From assembly GCA_018114805.1 (NCBI GenBank), contig CP073042.1, forward strand, positions 1,736,001-1,800,000: a stretch of 64,000 nt of DNA, read 5' to 3'. Below, piece after piece: positions 22,291 to 33,585 of the stretch. Both the position numbers and the translations under genes were made by a program. Every line of letters begins with the position of its first letter. Position 1 is the stretch's first letter. Below the pieces are notes generated by a model. It ran no database searches. It was given only the letters and a program-made list of their open reading frames with translations, and was not told the origin of the DNA. Source of the stretch: Candidatus Streptomyces philanthi (GTDB taxonomy: Bacteria > Actinomycetota > Actinomycetes > Streptomycetales > Streptomycetaceae).

Positions 22291-24142
22291 GTGGTGAGCG
22301 CCGGGTCGGCTTGGTGGAGCCGGCGGCCGCCGGCTCCGCGCGCCTGGCGCCGTCCGCGCGTGGGGGGTACCGTCGTAGGTTCGGCCGCTCCTGGCAGGTC
22401 ACGGCCGGTCGGCCCAGCGCGGCCCGTTGCTCTTGGCCGGCGGCCCGTACGCATCAGGCCACGGCCGGTCATTAGGAACCGGCAGGCCGCGTCTCGGGGC
22501 GGTCGGCGCTGCGGTGCCCATGCGAGTGAGGGCTCCGGCCGGGGGTTCGGCTCTGGCCGGCCGATCGCATCCGGCTGGCCGGCTGGTGTGGCCGGCCATG
22601 GGGTGGTGCGCGGCCGTGCCCATGACCATGCGCACGCCCCCGCACCATGCGGGCTGACCAGCGAACGGGGCCAAGCACCACATGAATGTCATACGCCCGG
22701 CCACCCTCGCGTGCGCCAGTTCGGGGAGCGTCGCGTGGGGGCGAACAGTTTCGACCGGGTCGGTTCGGCAAACAGCCGCTCTGGCCAGCCTCGCTGCGGA
22801 GGCTGTGGCGAGGCCCGATGCTGTGGCCTCGCCCCGCAGCGCCTCACCCGCCAGCGCCTCGCCGACCTCCGTCGCCGTCGGCGGTGGGCGCGGGGGGATG
22901 GACGAGTACACCTTCTGGGACACGGTCGGCGCCGCGTGGCTGGCGGAGGGCGCGGTCGGGGCTGCGCACGTCGGGCGGACCGCCGCGCGTCGGGCCTTGC
23001 GTGGTTCGGCCGGCGCCGCCCCGGGTACGTGTGTCGCTCGCCTCGCGGCTCGGCCCGTCCGGGCGGCGATCATCGCCGGCGTGGCGGATACGCACCGGGG
23101 CCGGGACCGGGCCCGGGACAAGGGCAGAGGCCGGGGTGGCCACGGCTGGCGTCGGGATCGGTTGTCCCGGCGGGTCGCCACTACCGGTGGTCCGCCCGCT
23201 CACCGCCGTCCGCGCGATCAGCGCCGAGCAGGACCGACCGGAGGCTGCGCCTGACCTCGACACGGAGTACGCACGGTGGGTCACGACAGGCGGCTGTTCA
23301 CCCGCGAACGCTGGGCATGCCCCGGGGAGGCCCGCGTCGGGGGACGACAGCCAGCGGCCACCTCCCGCGCGGCGCTCGCCGCGCCGCTCGACCGCGCCCC
23401 ACCGGCCGGAGGAGCGGGTGCCCGCGACGACGGCGACAGGTTCCCCGCTCACGACACGCCCGACACCTACGAAGGGCGTGTCAGGGGTGCGCGGCACGCC
23501 CGGCCCGCCGGGGGCGCCGCGTCCGTCGAACGGAGCAGACATGACGTACGCGACACGCGCGACATGCCCGGAGCCCGTGGGGAACGCCGCGTACCCCGGG
23601 CCCGCGGCGAACGCGGCAAGCGCGGGACGCGGGCAGCAGGGCGCGGCCTCCACGACCAACCCCGCACGCGGAGTGCAGGCGTCACGTGCAGCACGCCCGG
23701 TTGGTCCAGCCCGGTCGACTCCCCCAGCAAGCCCCGCCCACCCGGCTCCCCCGGTGAGCCCGACTCACTCGACTCCCCAGACGGGCCCGGCCCCGACCCC
23801 CGCCCCGATGCCCACGGCCACAGGCCACGCCCGCAGCCCGGCACGCACGACGCGCCCCATGCCCCCGGAGGCCACGACGCCCACGCCACCCACCCCACCA
23901 GCGACCCTCCAGGCGCCCCCTGCCCCCGTGGCACCCAAAGCTCCCCCGAGTCCGACCTCCCCCTCCCCAGCCCCCACGAGGGATGCCGCCCCCACGAGAG
24001 GCACAGCACCCGCGAGACGCATCACCCCCACACGGGGCACAGCACCCGCACGGGGCACCACCCCCACACAGGGCCCAGCACCCACGGGGCGTACCGCTTC
24101 CACCAGTGACGCCGTCCCCACGGGACACACCACCCCCACGCG
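22287..24142 (+). other. 1.85-kb stretch between regulator and kinase, probable disrupted kinase N-terminus
   Basis: An ATG overlapping the regulator stop opens a 63-codon frame (SGERRVGLVEPAAAG) that ends at TAG 22473. Further on, the frame from 23276 to 24109 has strong G/C third-position bias, encodes Pro/Gly/His/Ser-rich disordered sequence (SPGEPDSLDSPDGPG; HHPHTGHSTRTGHHPHTG), and is in the same frame as the kinase, separated from it only by a TGA at 24107-24109. The simplest reading is a long low-complexity N-terminal extension of the kinase, broken by one stop and by frame changes between 22470 and 23276. No conserved domain is visible. Confidence 0.4.
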
Positions 24143-25507
24143 TTGCCCGAGGCACCCGTGAGAGCCGTGAGAACCCGTGGCGCGGGCGTCGACAAGGGCG
24201 AGGAGTGGCTGGCGCGGGAGCGGTCGTGGCGTGGGGAGTGGCGGGAGTGGCGCAGGGAACGACGTACGGAACGGCGGGAGAGGCGCGTGGACGAGCGAGG
24301 GTGGCGGATGCCGATGCGGGGATGGCGGATGCCGGTGCGGGGGAGGTGGGTGACGGAGTCGGCGGACCGCGCGGGGCGGGCGTGGCGGTTCCCGTGCGCC
24401 CGTAAGCGGGTCGCGGCGGCGCTGAGCTGGTTGTGGGAGGCGCTGCGCCCGCTCGATCCCTACCGTTCCGTGAAGGCCGCTCTGGGTGGGTTGGTGATCG
24501 TCTCGGTGATCATCACGACGCTGCTGGTGTTCGTGGCGGTGCGGTCGGAGACCGAGCTGCGGATCATCACGATCTTCTCGATCATCGCCTCGCTCCTGGT
24601 CACGCAGTTCGTGGCGCACGGCCTGACCGCGCCGCTGGACGAGATGACCGAGGTCACCCAGGCGATGGCGCACGGGAACTACACGCGGCGGGTGCGGGCG
24701 GCCGGCCGGCGGGACGAGTTCGGTGCCCTCGCGGCGTCGTTCAACCGCATGGCCGCCGACCTGGAGGCCGTCGACAGGCACCGTAAGGAACTGGTCGCCA
24801 ACGTCTCGCACGAGTTGCGTACGCCGATCGCGGCGTTGCGCGCGGTGCTGGAGAACGTGGTGGACGGGGTTTCGGAGGCCGATCCGGAGACGATGCGTAC
24901 GGCGCTCAAGCAGACGGAGCGGCTCGGCCGGCTCGTGGAGCAGTTGCTCGACCTGTCGCGCCTCGACAACGGGGTGGTGCCGTTGCGCGCACGCTCCTTC
25001 GAGGTATGGCCGTATCTGGCGGGCATCCTCAAGGAGGCCAGCATGGCCAGTGGGGCGCGCGCGGCGGCCGGCTCGTCCGGGGTGAGCGCGCGGGGGGACG
25101 TGCATCTGCACCTGGACGTCTCGCCCCTCGACCTCACCACGACGGCGGACACGGAGCGGCTGCACCAGGTGGTGGCCAACCTGATCGACAACGCGATCAA
25201 GCACAGCCCCCGGCGAGGCCGGGTCACGGTGCGGGCGCGCGGCGCCGAGGCGCCGCAGAGCCTGGTGCTCGAGGTACTGGACGAGGGACCGGGGATCCCC
25301 GAGGCCGAGCGGCACCGCGTCTTCGAACGTTTCAACCGGGGCAGGCCCGAGCACAAGGGTCCCGGCAGCGACGGCGGCACCGGGCTCGGCCTCGCCATCG
25401 CGCGCTGGGCCGTGGATCTCCACGGAGGTCGGATCGGAGTGGCCGAATCCCCTCGGGGGTGCCGGATCCAGGTCACTCTTCCGGGCAACGTGCGGGAGGC
25501 ACGTTGA
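24143..25507 (+). CDS. Membrane sensor histidine kinase (partner of the OmpR-type regulator)
   Basis: The conserved part of a sensor kinase. An Arg/Trp-rich basic cytoplasmic stretch (RERSWRGEWREWRRERR) is followed by two membrane helices (ALGGLVIVSVIITTLLVFVA and ITIFSIIASLLVTQFVAHGL) with almost no external loop, then HAMP, the phosphoacceptor box VANVSHELRTPIAALRA, the N box NLIDNAIKHSP, and G boxes LDEGPGIP and GGTGLGLAIARW. The short loop suggests it senses a membrane or cytoplasmic signal. The start is not defined: the frame is open upstream to TGA 24107, and may originally continue to 23276 or to 22287, where it would be coupled to the regulator. It lies just upstream of kgd, as in other Streptomyces. 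Confidence 0.85.
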   Translation: MPEAPVRAVRTRGAGVDKGEEWLARERSWRGEWREWRRERRTERRERRVDERGWRMPMRGWRMPVRGRWVTESADRAGRAWRFPCARKRVAAALSWLWEALRPLDPYRSVKAALGGLVIVSVIITTLLVFVAVRSETELRIITIFSIIASLLVTQFVAHGLTAPLDEMTEVTQAMAHGNYTRRVRAAGRRDEFGALAASFNRMAADLEAVDRHRKELVANVSHELRTPIAALRAVLENVVDGVSEADPETMRTALKQTERLGRLVEQLLDLSRLDNGVVPLRARSFEVWPYLAGILKEASMASGARAAAGSSGVSARGDVHLHLDVSPLDLTTTADTERLHQVVANLIDNAIKHSPRRGRVTVRARGAEAPQSLVLEVLDEGPGIPEAERHRVFERFNRGRPEHKGPGSDGGTGLGLAIARWAVDLHGGRIGVAESPRGCRIQVTLPGNVREAR

Positions 25508-25746
25508 CGTATGGTCGGTGACGGAAGCACGCATTCGACCGAGTGCAGGCGCGGCGAGCCCTTGCCTGGTAAGGGTGTCATGCGGGGAACCCCGTGTGTT
25601 TCCCGCCAAGTCATGCCTCGAAACCCGTCGATCAATGTGATGTATGCGACGCATGGCCCGTGCGGCCTGCACCAAACGTCCCAACAGGCGTAGCCTTTAT
25701 TTCCGCTGTCCACCACCTTAGGAAGCGGAAGAGGGCGGTTGCCGCC

Positions 25747-28700
25747 GTGTCGCCACAGTCCCCCAACACTTCGAGCATCTCGACCGACCCCGACGAGCAA
25801 GGGAAGACCCCGCCAGCCGAGTTCGGACCCAATGAGTGGCTCGTCGACGAGATCTACCAGCAGTACCTCCAGGACCCGAACTCGGTAGACCGAGCCTGGT
25901 GGGACTTCTTCGCCGACTACAAGCCGGGCAAGGACGGGGCGTCGGCCCCGGCAGCGGCAGGGGGAGTAGCAGCTCCGCCGCGCCCGGGAGCCGGGGCCGC
26001 ACCGAACGCTTCCGCCCCGGCCACGCCGCAGACGTCCGCGAGCGCCCCCCAGGCCGCCGCGCAACCCGCGGCCAGCGCCCCGGCGCCCGCGAAGGCGGAG
26101 CCGGCCAAGGCAACCCCCGCCGACCGGCCGGCCCCCAAGCCCGCCGCGAAGCAGGAGACGCCGAGCGCCGGGCCGGAGCTGGTGACGCTGCGCGGCCCGT
26201 CGGCCGCGGTCGCGAAGAACATGAACGCCTCGCTCGAACTGCCGACGGCCACGTCCGTGCGCGCGGTTCCGGTGAAGCTGCTGTTCGACAACCGCATCGT
26301 CATCAACAACCACCTCAAGCGCGCCCGTGGCGGCAAGGTGTCCTTCACGCACCTGATCGGCTACGCCATGGTGCAGGCGCTGAAGATCATGCCGTCGATG
26401 AACTACTCCTTCTCGGAGAAGGACGGCAAGCCGACTCTGGTCAAGCCGGAGCACGTCAACCTCGGCCTCGCCATCGACCTGGTCAAGCCCAACGGTAACC
26501 GGCAGCTCGTCGTCGCGGCGATCAAGAAGGCCGAGACGCTCAACTTCTTCGAGTTCTGGCAGGCGTACGAGGACATCGTCCGCCGGGCCCGGGGCAACAA
26601 GCTGACGATGGAGGACTTCACCGGAGTCACCGCGTCGCTGACCAACCCGGGCGGCATCGGCACCGTGCACTCGGTTCCGCGGCTGATGCCCGGCCAGGGC
26701 CTGATCATCGGCGTCGGCGCGATGGACTACCCGGCGGAGTTCCAGGGCACCTCGCAGGACACCCTGAACCGCCTCGGTGTCGCCAAGGTCATGACGCTGA
26801 CCAGCACCTACGACCACCGCGTGATCCAGGGCGCCGCCTCCGGCGAGTTCCTGCGCGTGATGAACCAGTTGCTGCTGGGCGAGAACGAGTTCTTCGACGA
26901 CATCTTCAAGTCGCTGCGCATCCCGTACGAGCCGATCCGTTGGCTGCGGGACATCGACGCCTCGCACGACGACGATGTCACCAAGGCCGCCCGCGTCTTC
27001 GAGCTGATCCACTCCTACCGGGTCCGCGGCCACGTCATGGCCGACACCGACCCGCTGGAGTACCGCCAGCGCAAGCACCCCGACCTGGACATCACCGAGC
27101 ACGGGCTCACGCTGTGGGACCTGGAGCGCGAGTTCGCGGTCGGCGGCTTCTCCGGCAAGTCGATGATGAAGCTGCGCGACATCCTCGGCGTGCTGCGTGA
27201 CTCGTACTGCCGCACCACCGGCATCGAGTTCATGCACATCCAGGACCCGAAGCAGCGCAAGTGGATCCAGGACCGGGTGGAGCGCCCGCACTCCAAGCCG
27301 GAGCGCGAGGAGCAGTTGCGCATCCTGCGCCGGCTGAACGCGGCCGAGGCGTTCGAGACGTTCCTGCAGACCAAGTACGTCGGCCAGAAGCGGTTCTCGC
27401 TGGAGGGCGGCGAATCGGTCATCCCGCTGCTCGACGCCGTGATCGACTCGGCCGCCGAGGCGCGCCTGGACGAGGTCGTCATCGGCATGGCCCACCGCGG
27501 TCGGCTGAACGTGCTGGCCAACATCGTCGGCAAGTCGTACGCGCAGATCTTCCGGGAGTTTGAGGGCAACCTCGACCCGAAGTCGATGCACGGCTCCGGC
27601 GACGTAAAGTACCACCTGGGCGCCGAGGGCACCTTCACGGGCCTGGACGGCGAGCAGATCCAGGTCTCGCTGACCGCCAACCCCTCCCACCTGGAGGCGG
27701 TGGACCCGGTCGTCGAGGGTGTCGCGCGCGCCAAGCAGGACATCATCGGCAAGGGCGGCACGGACTTCACCGTGCTGCCGGTGGCACTGCACGGCGACGC
27801 GGCCTTCGCGGGCCAGGGCGTCGTCGCGGAGACGCTGAACATGTCGCAGTTGCGCGGCTACCGCACCGGCGGCACCGTGCACATTGTCATCAACAACCAG
27901 GTCGGCTTCACCGCCGCCCCGGCCGCGTCCCGCTCCTCGATGTACGCCACCGACGTGGCCCGCATGATCGAGGCGCCGATCTTCCACGTGAACGGTGACG
28001 ACCCGGAGGCCGTGGTCCGCGTCGCGCGGCTGGCCTTCGAGTTCCGCCAGGCGTTCAACAAGGACGTGGTCATCGACCTCATCTGCTACCGCCGCCGCGG
28101 CCACAACGAGACCGACAACCCCGGTTTCACCCAGCCGCTGATGTACGACCTGATCGACAAGAAGCGCTCGGTGCGCAAGCTGTACACCGAGTCGCTGATC
28201 GGCCGGGGCGACATCACGCTGGAGGAGGCCGAGCAGGCGCTGCAGGACTTCCAGGGCCAGCTGGAGAAGGTCTTCACCGAGGTGCGGGACGCCACGTCGG
28301 CCCCCGCCCCGGCAGAGGTCCCGCAGCCGCAGGCCGAGTTCCCGGTGCACGTGGAGACCGCGGTCTCCCAGGAGGTCATCAAGCGGATCGCCGAGTCGCA
28401 GGTCAACGTGCCCGACCGGGTCACGGTCCACCCGCGGCTGCTGCCGCAGCTCCAGCGCCGGATGGCGATGATCGACGACAACACGATCGACTGGGGCATG
28501 GGCGAGACCCTGGCCATCGGCTCGCTGCTGATGGAGGGCACGCCGGTGCGGCTGGCCGGCCAGGACTCGCGGCGCGGCACGTTCGGCCAGCGGCACGCGG
28601 TGCTGGTGGACCGGGAGACCGGCGAGGACTACACCCCGTTGCTCTACCTCTCCGAGCACCAGGCCCGGTACAACGTCTACGACTCGCTGCTGAGCGAGTA

Positions 28701-29541
28701 CGCGGCGATGGGCTTCGAGTACGGCTACTCGCTGGCCCGTCCGGAGTCGCTGGTCATGTGGGAGGCGCAGTTCGGTGACTTCGTCAACGGCGCGCAGACC
28801 GTCGTGGACGAGTTCATCTCCTCCTCCGAGCAGAAGTGGGGCCAGACCTCCGGCGTCACGCTGCTGCTGCCGCACGGTTACGAGGGTCAGGGCCCGGACC
28901 ACTCCTCGGCCCGCCCGGAGCGCTTCCTGCAACTGTGCGCGCAGAACAACATGACCGTCGCCATGCCGACGCTGCCGTCGAACTACTTCCACCTGCTGCG
29001 CTGGCAGGTGCACAACCCGCACCACAAGCCGCTGATCATCTTCACGCCGAAGATGTTGCTGCGGCTGAAAGCGGCGGCCTCCAAGACGGAGGAGTTCACC
29101 ACCGGCGGCTTCCGCCCGGTGATCGGCGACCCGGTGGCCGAGGCCAACGCGGCGAACGTGCGCAAGGTCGTCTTCTGCTCAGGCAAGGTCTACTACGACC
29201 TGATCGCCGAGCGGGACAAGCGGGGCGCGAACGACACGGCGCTGGTCCGCATCGAGCGGCTGTACCCGCTGCCCGGCAAGGAGCTCCAGGCCGAGATGGC
29301 CAAGTACCCGGGCGTGCAGCAGTACGTCTGGGCGCAGGAGGAGCCCGGCAACCAGGGCGCCTGGCCGTTCATCGCGCTGAACCTGATCGACCACCTGGAC
29401 CTGGGCGTGGGCGCCGACCTGCCGCCGGCCGAGCGGCTGCGTCGGGTCTCCCGGCCGCACTCCTCGTCCCCGGCCGTCGGTTCCAACAAGCGGCACCAGG
29501 CCGAGCAGCAGGCGCTGGTCAACGAGGTGTTTGACCTCTAG
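25747..29541 (+). CDS. kgd: Multifunctional 2-oxoglutarate dehydrogenase/decarboxylase (fused E2-E1)
   Basis: Actinobacterial 2-oxoglutarate dehydrogenase E1 fused to an E2-like succinyltransferase domain (OdhA/Kgd type, 1264 aa), converting 2-oxoglutarate towards succinyl-CoA in the TCA cycle with Lpd and the pyruvate E2. In order: N-terminal helix motif [16 protein letters not shown] (residues ~28-43), Ala/Pro linker, catalytic E2 domain ([17 protein letters not shown] ~177; active-site [16 protein letters not shown] ~355-370), and the thiamine-diphosphate E1 domain ([19 protein letters not shown] ~683; NNQVGFT; C-terminal pyrimidine-binding region with [20 protein letters not shown]). GTG 25747 follows AAGAGGG. 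The N-terminal helix is where GarA/OdhI-type FHA inhibitors act in relatives. The frame is intact throughout, in contrast to many neighbours. Confidence 0.97.
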   Translation: MSPQSPNTSSISTDPDEQGKTPPAEFGPNEWLVDEIYQQYLQDPNSVDRAWWDFFADYKPGKDGASAPAAAGGVAAPPRPGAGAAPNASAPATPQTSASAPQAAAQPAASAPAPAKAEPAKATPADRPAPKPAAKQETPSAGPELVTLRGPSAAVAKNMNASLELPTATSVRAVPVKLLFDNRIVINNHLKRARGGKVSFTHLIGYAMVQALKIMPSMNYSFSEKDGKPTLVKPEHVNLGLAIDLVKPNGNRQLVVAAIKKAETLNFFEFWQAYEDIVRRARGNKLTMEDFTGVTASLTNPGGIGTVHSVPRLMPGQGLIIGVGAMDYPAEFQGTSQDTLNRLGVAKVMTLTSTYDHRVIQGAASGEFLRVMNQLLLGENEFFDDIFKSLRIPYEPIRWLRDIDASHDDDVTKAARVFELIHSYRVRGHVMADTDPLEYRQRKHPDLDITEHGLTLWDLEREFAVGGFSGKSMMKLRDILGVLRDSYCRTTGIEFMHIQDPKQRKWIQDRVERPHSKPEREEQLRILRRLNAAEAFETFLQTKYVGQKRFSLEGGESVIPLLDAVIDSAAEARLDEVVIGMAHRGRLNVLANIVGKSYAQIFREFEGNLDPKSMHGSGDVKYHLGAEGTFTGLDGEQIQVSLTANPSHLEAVDPVVEGVARAKQDIIGKGGTDFTVLPVALHGDAAFAGQGVVAETLNMSQLRGYRTGGTVHIVINNQVGFTAAPAASRSSMYATDVARMIEAPIFHVNGDDPEAVVRVARLAFEFRQAFNKDVVIDLICYRRRGHNETDNPGFTQPLMYDLIDKKRSVRKLYTESLIGRGDITLEEAEQALQDFQGQLEKVFTEVRDATSAPAPAEVPQPQAEFPVHVETAVSQEVIKRIAESQVNVPDRVTVHPRLLPQLQRRMAMIDDNTIDWGMGETLAIGSLLMEGTPVRLAGQDSRRGTFGQRHAVLVDRETGEDYTPLLYLSEHQARYNVYDSLLSEYAAMGFEYGYSLARPESLVMWEAQFGDFVNGAQTVVDEFISSSEQKWGQTSGVTLLLPHGYEGQGPDHSSARPERFLQLCAQNNMTVAMPTLPSNYFHLLRWQVHNPHHKPLIIFTPKMLLRLKAAASKTEEFTTGGFRPVIGDPVAEANAANVRKVVFCSGKVYYDLIAERDKRGANDTALVRIERLYPLPGKELQAEMAKYPGVQQYVWAQEEPGNQGAWPFIALNLIDHLDLGVGADLPPAERLRRVSRPHSSSPAVGSNKRHQAEQQALVNEVFDL

Positions 29542-29612
29542 CGTCGGCGTGTGGCCGGCGCCCGCCGACGGTGGGAGCCGGCCGCACGGGCCGGTGAAGC
29601 GGTACGAAGCAA

Positions 29613-29646
29613 GGGCCCGGCCCCGTTTCCGAACGGGGCCGGGCCC
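29613..29646 (+). terminator. Strong hairpin after kgd
   Basis: Perfect 15-bp stem (29613-29627 with 29632-29646) closed by the tetraloop TCCG, 72 bases after the kgd stop and before the convergent AraC-type gene. It probably terminates kgd transcription. Confidence 0.8.
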
Positions 29647-29742
29647 TCGCGTGTGACGTGGCGGAACCTGACGGGGCGCGGCGGGACCCGGAGCGGAGCG
29701 ACCCCGGGGGCGGCGCGGCGCGAGCGTCCGGTGGCGCGGGCC

Positions 29743-30659
29743 TCAGGTGGCGCGGGCGCGCAGCCGGCGGAGCATGCGGGCGTCCTCGAAGCCCACGTCC
29801 CGCGCGGCGGACTCCACCGTCGCGCCGTGGCTGATCAGGTGCGCGGCGCGCTCCAGGCGCAGCGTCTGCTGGTAGCGCAGCGGGGTCAGGCCGCCGGTGG
29901 CGCGGCCGAAGAGCCGGGTCAGGGTGCGCTCTTGGCTGACGCCGGCGTGGTCGGCCAGCCGGACGAGCATCAGGGGCTCGGTGAAGCGGGCGTCGATGAG
30001 GTCCTGGACCCGATGGACGGTGTCGTCCAGGTGCGCGCGGTGCCGCAGCATGGCGCTGGTCTGCGGCTCGTGGCCGTTGCGGCGGGCGTAGACGACCATG
30101 CGGCGCGCGACCCGGGCGGCCAGCGCCGGGCCGTGTCGTACGGAGAGCAGGTGCAGCGCCAGGTCGATGCCGCTGGCGATGCCCGCCGAGGTCACCACCC
30201 GGTCGTCGGAGGTGAACAGCACGTCGCGGACGACGGTGGTCCGCGGGTAGCGGGCGGCCAGCTCGTCCTGGTGCGCGTGGTGGGTGGTGCAGCGGCGGCC
30301 GTCCAGGAGGCCGGCTCGGCCCAGCGCCTCCGCCCCGGCGCACACGCTGGCCACGGTGCCTCCGGCGGTGTGGTGCGCGCGCATCCGCTCCAGGAGCGCG
30401 GGGCCGGGGCCCGGCCCGGTGTGCAGCGTGGTCGCGTCTGCCAGCCGGGGACCACGACGAGGTCGCCCGGGCCCAGCGTCGGCCACCGGGTCCCGGCGGT
30501 CAGCGGCAGCCCCTGGGCGCTGGGGACGTCTTCGTGTTCGGCCACGTAACTGAGCCGGTAGGGCTGCCCGCAGCTCACCGCCGTGCCGAAGACCTGGGCC
30601 GGTCCGGCGACATCGAGCAGGTGGACCTGGGGCAGCAGGACGAAGACGACGTGGCTCAC
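29743..30659 (-). pseudogene. GlxA-type AraC-family regulator, one frameshift
   Basis: Regulator with an N-terminal DJ-1/PfpI-like domain (SHVVFVLLPQVHLLDVAGPA; then VASVCAGAEALGRAGLL with the usual nucleophile-elbow Cys; THHAHQDELAARYP) and a C-terminal AraC double helix-turn-helix (RVQDLIDARFTEPLMLVRLA; LTPLRYQQTLRLERAAHLI; SAARDVGFEDARMLRRLRAR). Such proteins often control metabolism of small nitrogen compounds or, next to an isochorismatase-fold hydrolase, its operon. One base is missing near 30440 (VVVPGW / ADATTLHTG). The GTG at 30659 overlaps the stop of the isochorismatase gene (GTGA), so the two are coupled. The reconstructed length of 306 codons is normal. Confidence 0.82.
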
Positions 30660-31207
30660 CCGGTCGATGATCCCTGTTCGGCGGCCAGCTCCGCCACCAT
30701 CGCGATGCGGGCGAACCGGTCGCGCAGGGCCACCTCGGTGCGCTCGATGATCTCCTAGGCGCTGAGGCCGCCGAGCGGGTCGGTGGTGGTGGCGTCGGTG
30801 ACGAGGACGGCCGCGTACCCCAGGTCGCTGGCGAGTCGGGTGGTGGTCTCCACGCACTGTTCGGTGCGGATGCCGCACAGCCACACCTCGCCCACGCCCG
30901 CGCGGGTCAGCAGGTGCTGGAGGTTGGTGGTGGTGAAGGCGTTGTGCACCGTCTTGCGCAGTACGGGCTCGTCGGGCGCCGGCTCCTCCAGCTCCGCGAG
31001 GAAGCGGACGTGTCCCGAGTCGGGGTCGAAGGGGGTGCCGCTGCCGGGCGCGGTGTGCAGCACCCAGACCACGAGGTCGCCGCCCGCGCGGGCGAGCCGG
31101 ACCAGTCAGTTGACCGGTTCGGCGATCTTCGGGTTGCCGATCCGCTCCCACGAGGGGAGGGCGCGGAAGGATTCCTGGACGTCGATGACGATGAGTGCTC
31201 GCTTCAT
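30656..31207 (-). pseudogene. Isochorismatase-family hydrolase with two in-frame stops
   Basis: Cysteine hydrolase of the isochorismatase superfamily, 183 codons. The catalytic Asp is in ALIVIDVQESFR, the Lys in LRKTVHNAF, and the Cys in LCGIRTEQCVETT. The coding frame is interrupted at codon 34 (TGA, 31106-31108, KIAEPVN / LVRLARAGG) and codon 151 (TAG, 30755-30757, GGLSA / EIIERTEVAL), while sequence before, between and after is well conserved, and the natural stop overlaps the start of the next gene. Substrates in the family include nicotinamide, isochorismate, ureidoacrylate and N-carbamoyl compounds; no specific one can be assigned. Arg and Glu codons one base away (CGA, GAG) are the likely originals. 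Confidence 0.78.
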
Positions 31208-31345
31208 GTCACCCATGGTGGCCAGCGCGTACGGGCCTCCAACAGGCCCGATCCAGGCTGGCGGCGGACCGATCTGGTCAGCCCACCGCCGGCCCCGGGC
31301 CGGGTGGCGGCGCGAACCGCCGCCCGGCCCGACCGGGCGGCGGGG

Positions 31346-33474
31346 CTAGTGCGCGTGGTTCTCGAAGTCCCAGAACGGCCTGGCCCGGGAGCGGGCCGAG
31401 ATGGTGTGCACGTGCTGGGAGCCGAGGGTGTCGGAGAGCGCGCTCAGCGCCGCCTCCTCCACCTTCTCGGCCTGCTGCCGGTCGCGCAGCACGCGCAGGT
31501 CGGCCGCGAGCGCCACCTGGCACGAGAGCGCCAACGGGTGCTGGGGGCACAGGACCTCGGCGGTCAGGTGGCTGGTCCTGCGGCTCAGCTCGGCGGCGCC
31601 CTCCGGGTCGCCCATCAGGTTGCGGGTCGCGGTGGCGTTGAGGGCGATGCCCAGCGTCCATGGGTGCCGCTCGCCGACCGCGGCGGTCATGGTGGCCAGC
31701 GCCTCTTCGACCAGCATCGCCGACGACTGCCGCTCCCCCGCGGCCCGCAGTACCAGCGCGTGGTTGACGGAGCTGCCGACGGCGTACGGGTGGCCGGGGG
31801 CCGAGCATCTCGCGGTAGCGGTCGAGCACCCGCTCGCCCAGCCGGCGGGCCAGGTCCAGGTCGCCGTGCTCGCGCTGCATGCAGCCGTAGCTGGAGGCGG
31901 CCATCAGGGTGAGCGAGTCGGTGTCGCCCAGCACCCGTTCGCAGCGCTCCAGCACGTCGCCAAGCAGGGTGACGCCGCGGGTGCGGTCCCCCTGTCGGTA
32001 CAGGCACATCGCCAGGTTGTGCTCGGCGCGCAGCGTCTGCGGGTTGTCGGGCACCATCACGTCCCGGTGCACCTCGACGCTCGGTTCCTGGATGGAGATG
32101 GCCTCCTCGTAGCGGCCGAGCAGGCGCAGGTCCCAGGCGTAGTTGATCTCGGAGAACAGGGTCCAGTTGTGCCGGGGGCGCAGGCGCTCGCGGCGGGCCT
32201 CCAGGGCGCGCCGGTCCATCTCCAGGGCCTCCGTGTACCGGCCGAGGACGCGGTAGGAGACGGCGAGGTTGTTCAGTGCGCCCAGCGTGCGCGAGTCCTG
32301 TTCGCCGACGAGGTCGGTGTACTCGCGCAGCACCGACTGCTGGAGGTCGAGCGCCTCGTCGTAGCGGGCGAGCGCGCGCAGGTCGGCGGCGAGCCCGGTG
32401 ACCGCACGGAGCAGGTCGAGGTCGTGTTCGCCGCGCTCGGCGCGCAGGTGGTCGGCGGCGGCCCGGTCGAGCTGCTCGGCCTCGGCGTACCGGCCGACCG
32501 AGCGCAGCAGGTTGACGTGGTGGTAGGCGAGGTCCCAGACGCGCGGGTGGGTGGGGCCGAGCAGCTCGTGCCACTTCGGGGTTACCCGCTCGGCGATCTG
32601 GAGGCCGGTGCGGTACTCGCCGCTCAGGAAGAGGTAGCGCAGGCAGTTGAGGACCAGGCGCTGCACGGCGCCGTGCGTGCTGACGTAGGAGCCGGACGCC
32701 TCTAGGTGCGGGACGAGTTCCGCGTACCGGGGCCACAACCGGGTGTCGGTGGGGCGGCCCGGGTCGGAGTTGGCCAGCGCCCGGCGGGCGACCCGGGAGT
32801 ACTCGGAGCCGAAGCGGTACACGTACTTGGCGGCGGTCTGGGTCTTGCCGACGCCGGACATGCCGAGTAGCCTGAGCACCGCGGCGCTGGCCTGCGCGCC
32901 GTTGAGATGGTGGTAGGTCTCGCTGAGCGCGCCCTCGCGTCCGGTGAAGCGGATGTTACGGCGCGGGACGCCGCCCCAGAGGCGGGGCTGGTCACGGGGG
33001 AAGCGGGGGCCCGTGGGCTCGGCGGCGGTGGCCGGGGCCGCGCTGTAGGGGGTGCCGAGGCGGGCCAGGAGCCTGCGTTCGGCCTCGCGGGGGCCCGCGA
33101 CGCCGAGTTCGGTGACGTTGAGGCCCGCGGTCGGCATGGCCGCGTCGGTGACGGTGACGGCCGCGAACCGGTCAGTGTTGGGCGCGACGACGGTGCGCAG
33201 CGCGTGGTTCCACTGGTCGTGGGTGCGCGGGCCGAGCCGGAAGTACCAGTCGCTCAGCAGGAGGAGGATGCGCCCCTCGGCGAGCATCAGGTCGCGCAGC
33301 GCGTCTTCGAGCGGCGTCTCGACCGGCAGGTCCCAGCGCTGGAAGGCGACCCGGTGGCCGTGGCGTTCGAGCCGGTCACCGATCCAGGCGGCCCAGGCGC
33401 GGTTGAAGACCGGCGTAGCTGATGGTGACGGGCTGCCGCTCGGCGGGAGCAGGGGACTTGCGCACTACGGCCAT
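31346..33474 (-). pseudogene. fxsT: FxsT: TPR protein of the FxSxx-COOH system, internally deleted and twice frameshifted
   Basis: FxsT-type protein. The N-terminus (VTISYAG / FNRAWAAWIGDRLERHG, then MLAEGRILLLLSDWYFRLG) is the TIR-like domain; RFPRDQPRLWGGVPRRNIRF and the Walker A LLGMSGVGKTQTA begin the NB-ARC-like NTPase; the C-terminal half is an array of tetratricopeptide repeats ending ARSRARPFWDFENHAH. Directly after FGSEY the sequence jumps to SRVARRALANSDPGRPTDTR, which in relatives lies after the whole NTPase and winged-helix part: roughly 230-280 codons are missing in frame, including Walker B. Single inserted bases near 33416 and in a C-run near 31797 also shift the frame; removing both gives 709 codons. 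ATG 33474 follows GGGAG. It belongs to the operon with the precursor peptide FxsA. Confidence 0.82.
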
Positions 33475-33585
33475 CCGACCGTCTCCCTCGTGTTGCTCCA
33501 TGCGATGTGAACAGCGCCCGGGCCATCCGATGGACCGTCAGCCACTGTGTGGGGAACATACACCCGCGTTTCACCCCTGGGCAGT

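Noticed and set aside
24679..29025. Very long open frame (1448 codons) on the minus strand opposite kgd
   Set aside because: It is the antisense shadow of kgd, which has all expected domains; high-GC third-position bias routinely keeps one opposite frame open.
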